Below, piece after piece: positions 62,411 through 64,000 of a stretch of 64,000 nucleotides of DNA. The DNA lies in NCBI GenBank assembly GCA_015067825.1, contig SVLQ01000001.1, positions 138,485 through 202,484 on the forward strand, read 5' to 3'. The notes under the pieces are model-generated. The model saw only the letters and a list, made by a program, of their open reading frames with translations, was not told the origin of the DNA and ran no database searches. Position 1 is the first letter of the stretch. Every line of letters starts with the position of its first letter. Made by a program: the position numbers and the translations under genes. The stretch is from Oscillospiraceae bacterium (GTDB taxonomy: Bacteria > Bacillota > Clostridia > Oscillospirales > QAMX01).

Positions 62411-64000
62411 TTAGCGATAGGTCTCCGCAAACGAATCAAGCTTGCTCGTAAACGGCTTGATCACAAAGCCAAAGCTCAGATCGCGCGCAGCGAGGCCGTC
62501 GCGTTCGGGGTAAACTTCGGCCAGCAGGCCGCTCTCACTAATCGCCGTGATGCGGTAATCAAGACGCACGACCGATTCGTCGCGCGGGACAAGCTCATAA
62601 TCGTGCTTGGCATCCATCAGTTCCTGTGAGGTAAAGCGAGAAATATTGAAGCACAGTTCGGAATCCTTCAGCGGTGCAAAGTAGAGACCGCGGCCTTCAA
62701 AATTGGCAACCTGTGCCCAGCGCGTACCGTAGTGCGAGCCGTTTTCCTGCGGGCGAATATAGTGCTCAAAGTTATCATCGGCGGTCGTTTCGTAGCGGCC
62801 GATTTTGGTCGACATGTGGCGGTCGGAGTACGCTTCGATCGGACCATGACCATAGTAGACGGCCTTATCGAATTCCTGCGGCAAATGCAGCTCTAAGCCG
62901 ATCAGCGGCAGACGCGGGATCATATCCTTTAGACGGCCGTTGAAACGGATCTCCACCGCACCGTCGCTGCAGAAGGTGTAGCTAACCTCCGCCTTGATCG
63001 ACGGCAGGCTGGAAACCGGGCCAAGTGCAATCTTTGTCAGGACTTCAAGTTTGCCGTCTTTGATCTCGCCAACCTCGGTCGCATAGGTCTTCTGCTGGGC
63101 CTTATTGAGGAAAAGCTTCAGCCAAAGATCCGCGCTGCTGCCGTTGATCGTAGGGGCGTGCCACAGAGAGAACTTGACAGGCTCGTTCAACGTCGCCTGC
63201 TCACCGCATTTGATCTGCATGATCTTGCCGCGGCGTTTGTCGAAGATGTATTCGGCGTTTCCGGCGGAAACAGACAGGATCGAGTCGGTTTCCGTCGCAC
63301 GGAGCGTGCTCTGTTTGCGCGGCGGCAGTTCATCTGCAAGTGCGGTCAGGTCAAACTGCTCAAAACCGGTTTCAAAACCGGCATCCGCCCATGCCGTAGC
63401 ATCGTTCTGAACGAACGACAACGTCAGGAAAGCATGACCCTTGACCGTCGCCGGATCGATCAGCGCAAAGCTCTTGCTCTCTTGGGCTGCGATATCCAGC
63501 GATTCGATTCGTCCCTGCGCACAGATCTTGCCGTCGCATTCCAGTTTCCAGACAAGAGCGAAGTCGGAAAGGTCGGCGAAATAACGGCGGTTGGTCACGG
63601 TCACAACGCCATCGGCATAGGTCGCGGCTGCCTGACGGTAGACCTGCTTCATATCGTAGTAGCCCGGGCGCGGACGGCGATCAGGGTACACAAGACCGTC
63701 GGCGCTGCCGGTACCGCTGTGGACGGCGTCGTTGAAGTCGCCGCCGTAGGTATAGCGACCGCCGCCGAGATCGACGCTATGGTCGCAATATTCCCAGATA
63801 CAGGCGCCAAAGAAGCCTTTGTGCTTTAAAACGAGATCCCAGTTGGCAAAGACGTCGCCCGTCGACATCGAGCAGACGTATTCGCAGAGGAAGAACGGCT
63901 TATCGGAAAGTTTTTCAGCAAAATAGCGGGCAATATAGGCCGTATCGGCGTACATTCTGCTTTCCACGTCGGAGATATCGGCAAAGCATTCGCCTTCCGG
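62411..64000 (-). CDS. GH2 beta-galactosidase, C-terminal part (cut by window edge)
   Basis: About 530 residues. The frame is open to the right edge, so the start is beyond the window. The nucleophile Glu lies in FLCEYVCSM, followed by GGDFND and GLVYPDRRPRPGYYD, which match GH2 LacZ-type enzymes. The C-terminal 250 residues form the beta-gal small-chain domain (YYGHGPIEAYSDRHMSTKIG). It cleaves terminal beta-galactosides in the cytosol. It probably shares a transcript with the xer gene, 26 bases downstream. Confidence 0.93.
   Translation of the reverse strand, partial: PEGECFADISDVESRMYADTAYIARYFAEKLSDKPFFLCEYVCSMSTGDVFANWDLVLKHKGFFGACIWEYCDHSVDLGGGRYTYGGDFNDAVHSGTGSADGLVYPDRRPRPGYYDMKQVYRQAAATYADGVVTVTNRRYFADLSDFALVWKLECDGKICAQGRIESLDIAAQESKSFALIDPATVKGHAFLTLSFVQNDATAWADAGFETGFEQFDLTALADELPPRKQSTLRATETDSILSVSAGNAEYIFDKRRGKIMQIKCGEQATLNEPVKFSLWHAPTINGSSADLWLKLFLNKAQQKTYATEVGEIKDGKLEVLTKIALGPVSSLPSIKAEVSYTFCSDGAVEIRFNGRLKDMIPRLPLIGLELHLPQEFDKAVYYGHGPIEAYSDRHMSTKIGRYETTADDNFEHYIRPQENGSHYGTRWAQVANFEGRGLYFAPLKDSELCFNISRFTSQELMDAKHDYELVPRDESVVRLDYRITAISESGLLAEVYPERDGLAARDLSFGFVIKPFTSKLDSFAETYR

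Noticed and set aside
1-64000. CRISPR arrays, tRNA or rRNA genes, prophage and insertion sequences
   Set aside because: No evenly spaced repeats, no cloverleaf or rRNA-like blocks, and no transposase or phage structural genes were seen; the only recombinase is the Xer-type protein.

Overview
The window looks like chromosomal DNA of an anaerobic, low-to-moderate GC Gram-positive bacterium of the class Clostridia, probably a gut lineage near Oscillospirales or Christensenellales (by eye the GC is in the mid-50s %; not computed). Evidence: an isoleucine-type T-box leader before ileS, an EF-P gene followed by a CD1247-type acidic zinc-ribbon protein, a DUF1540 cysteine protein, an HTH regulator fused to a desulfoferrodoxin, a flotillin/NfeD pair, strong AGGAGG ribosome sites, and many near-consensus sigma-A promoters (TTGACA-17-TATAAT). 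No rRNA, tRNA, prophage, insertion sequence or CRISPR array was seen.

Layout. 1-1.7 kb: end of glyA, then rarA. 1.9-5.0 kb: two probable carbohydrate-active TIM-barrel proteins in one operon; 5.2-6.0 kb: a methyltransferase of more AT-rich composition. 6.1-12.7 kb (minus strand): dapF, a sugar isomerase-like protein, a LarA-family racemase, an Xaa-Pro peptidase, a divergent PRPP synthetase, then efp and its CD1247-type partner. 12.8-18.4 kb: divergent promoters, T-box, type-2-like ileS and a secreted protein. 18.4-21.6 kb (minus): AraC regulator, GNAT, patatin and MBL hydrolase. 21.7-25.6 kb (plus): radical SAM protein, pcrA, mscL. 25.8-30.0 kb: a lipoprotein with a zinc-peptidase motif, the HTH-superoxide reductase fusion, flotillin and NfeD-like protein. 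30.3-35.4 kb (minus): a tight five-gene operon DUF362 ferredoxin protein - lipoate ligase - glycerol-1-phosphate dehydrogenase - HAD phosphatase - BadF/NagK-type kinase. 35.7-37.8 kb: a GGDEF-EAL protein. 37.8-42.2 kb (minus): a phosphatase and a heterodimeric ABC exporter.

42.6-50.9 kb (plus): DUF1540 protein, a GH67/GH20-like glycosidase, and a four-gene MacAB/FtsX-type ABC system (lipoprotein adaptor, fused permease, two different ATPases, one with an AbrB-like tail). 51.0-52.8 kb (minus): HpcH/HpaI aldolase and D-2-hydroxyacid dehydrogenase. 53.4-55.6 kb: CarD-type regulator and an alpha-galactosidase-like protein. 56.1-60.5 kb: a small cysteine protein (minus) and a four-gene plus-strand operon, sialidase-like - S-adenosylhomocysteine hydrolase - metallophosphoesterase - YgjP-type metallopeptidase. 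60.5-64 kb (minus): Dabb protein, membrane-anchored unknown, Xer-type recombinase and the C-terminal part of a GH2 beta-galactosidase running off the window.

Taken together the region mixes housekeeping genes with scattered glycan-degrading enzymes that mostly lack signal peptides, so they probably act on imported oligosaccharides. Aldolase, hydroxyacid dehydrogenase, LarA-like racemase and sugar isomerase would fit downstream sugar-acid metabolism, but that link is inference. The most unusual items are the complete 2Fe superoxide reductase fused to a DNA-binding domain, the glycerol-1-phosphate dehydrogenase operon, the ATPase with the AbrB-like tail, and a noncoding region at 52.8-53.4 kb that holds two long hairpins, one with a C-rich loop.
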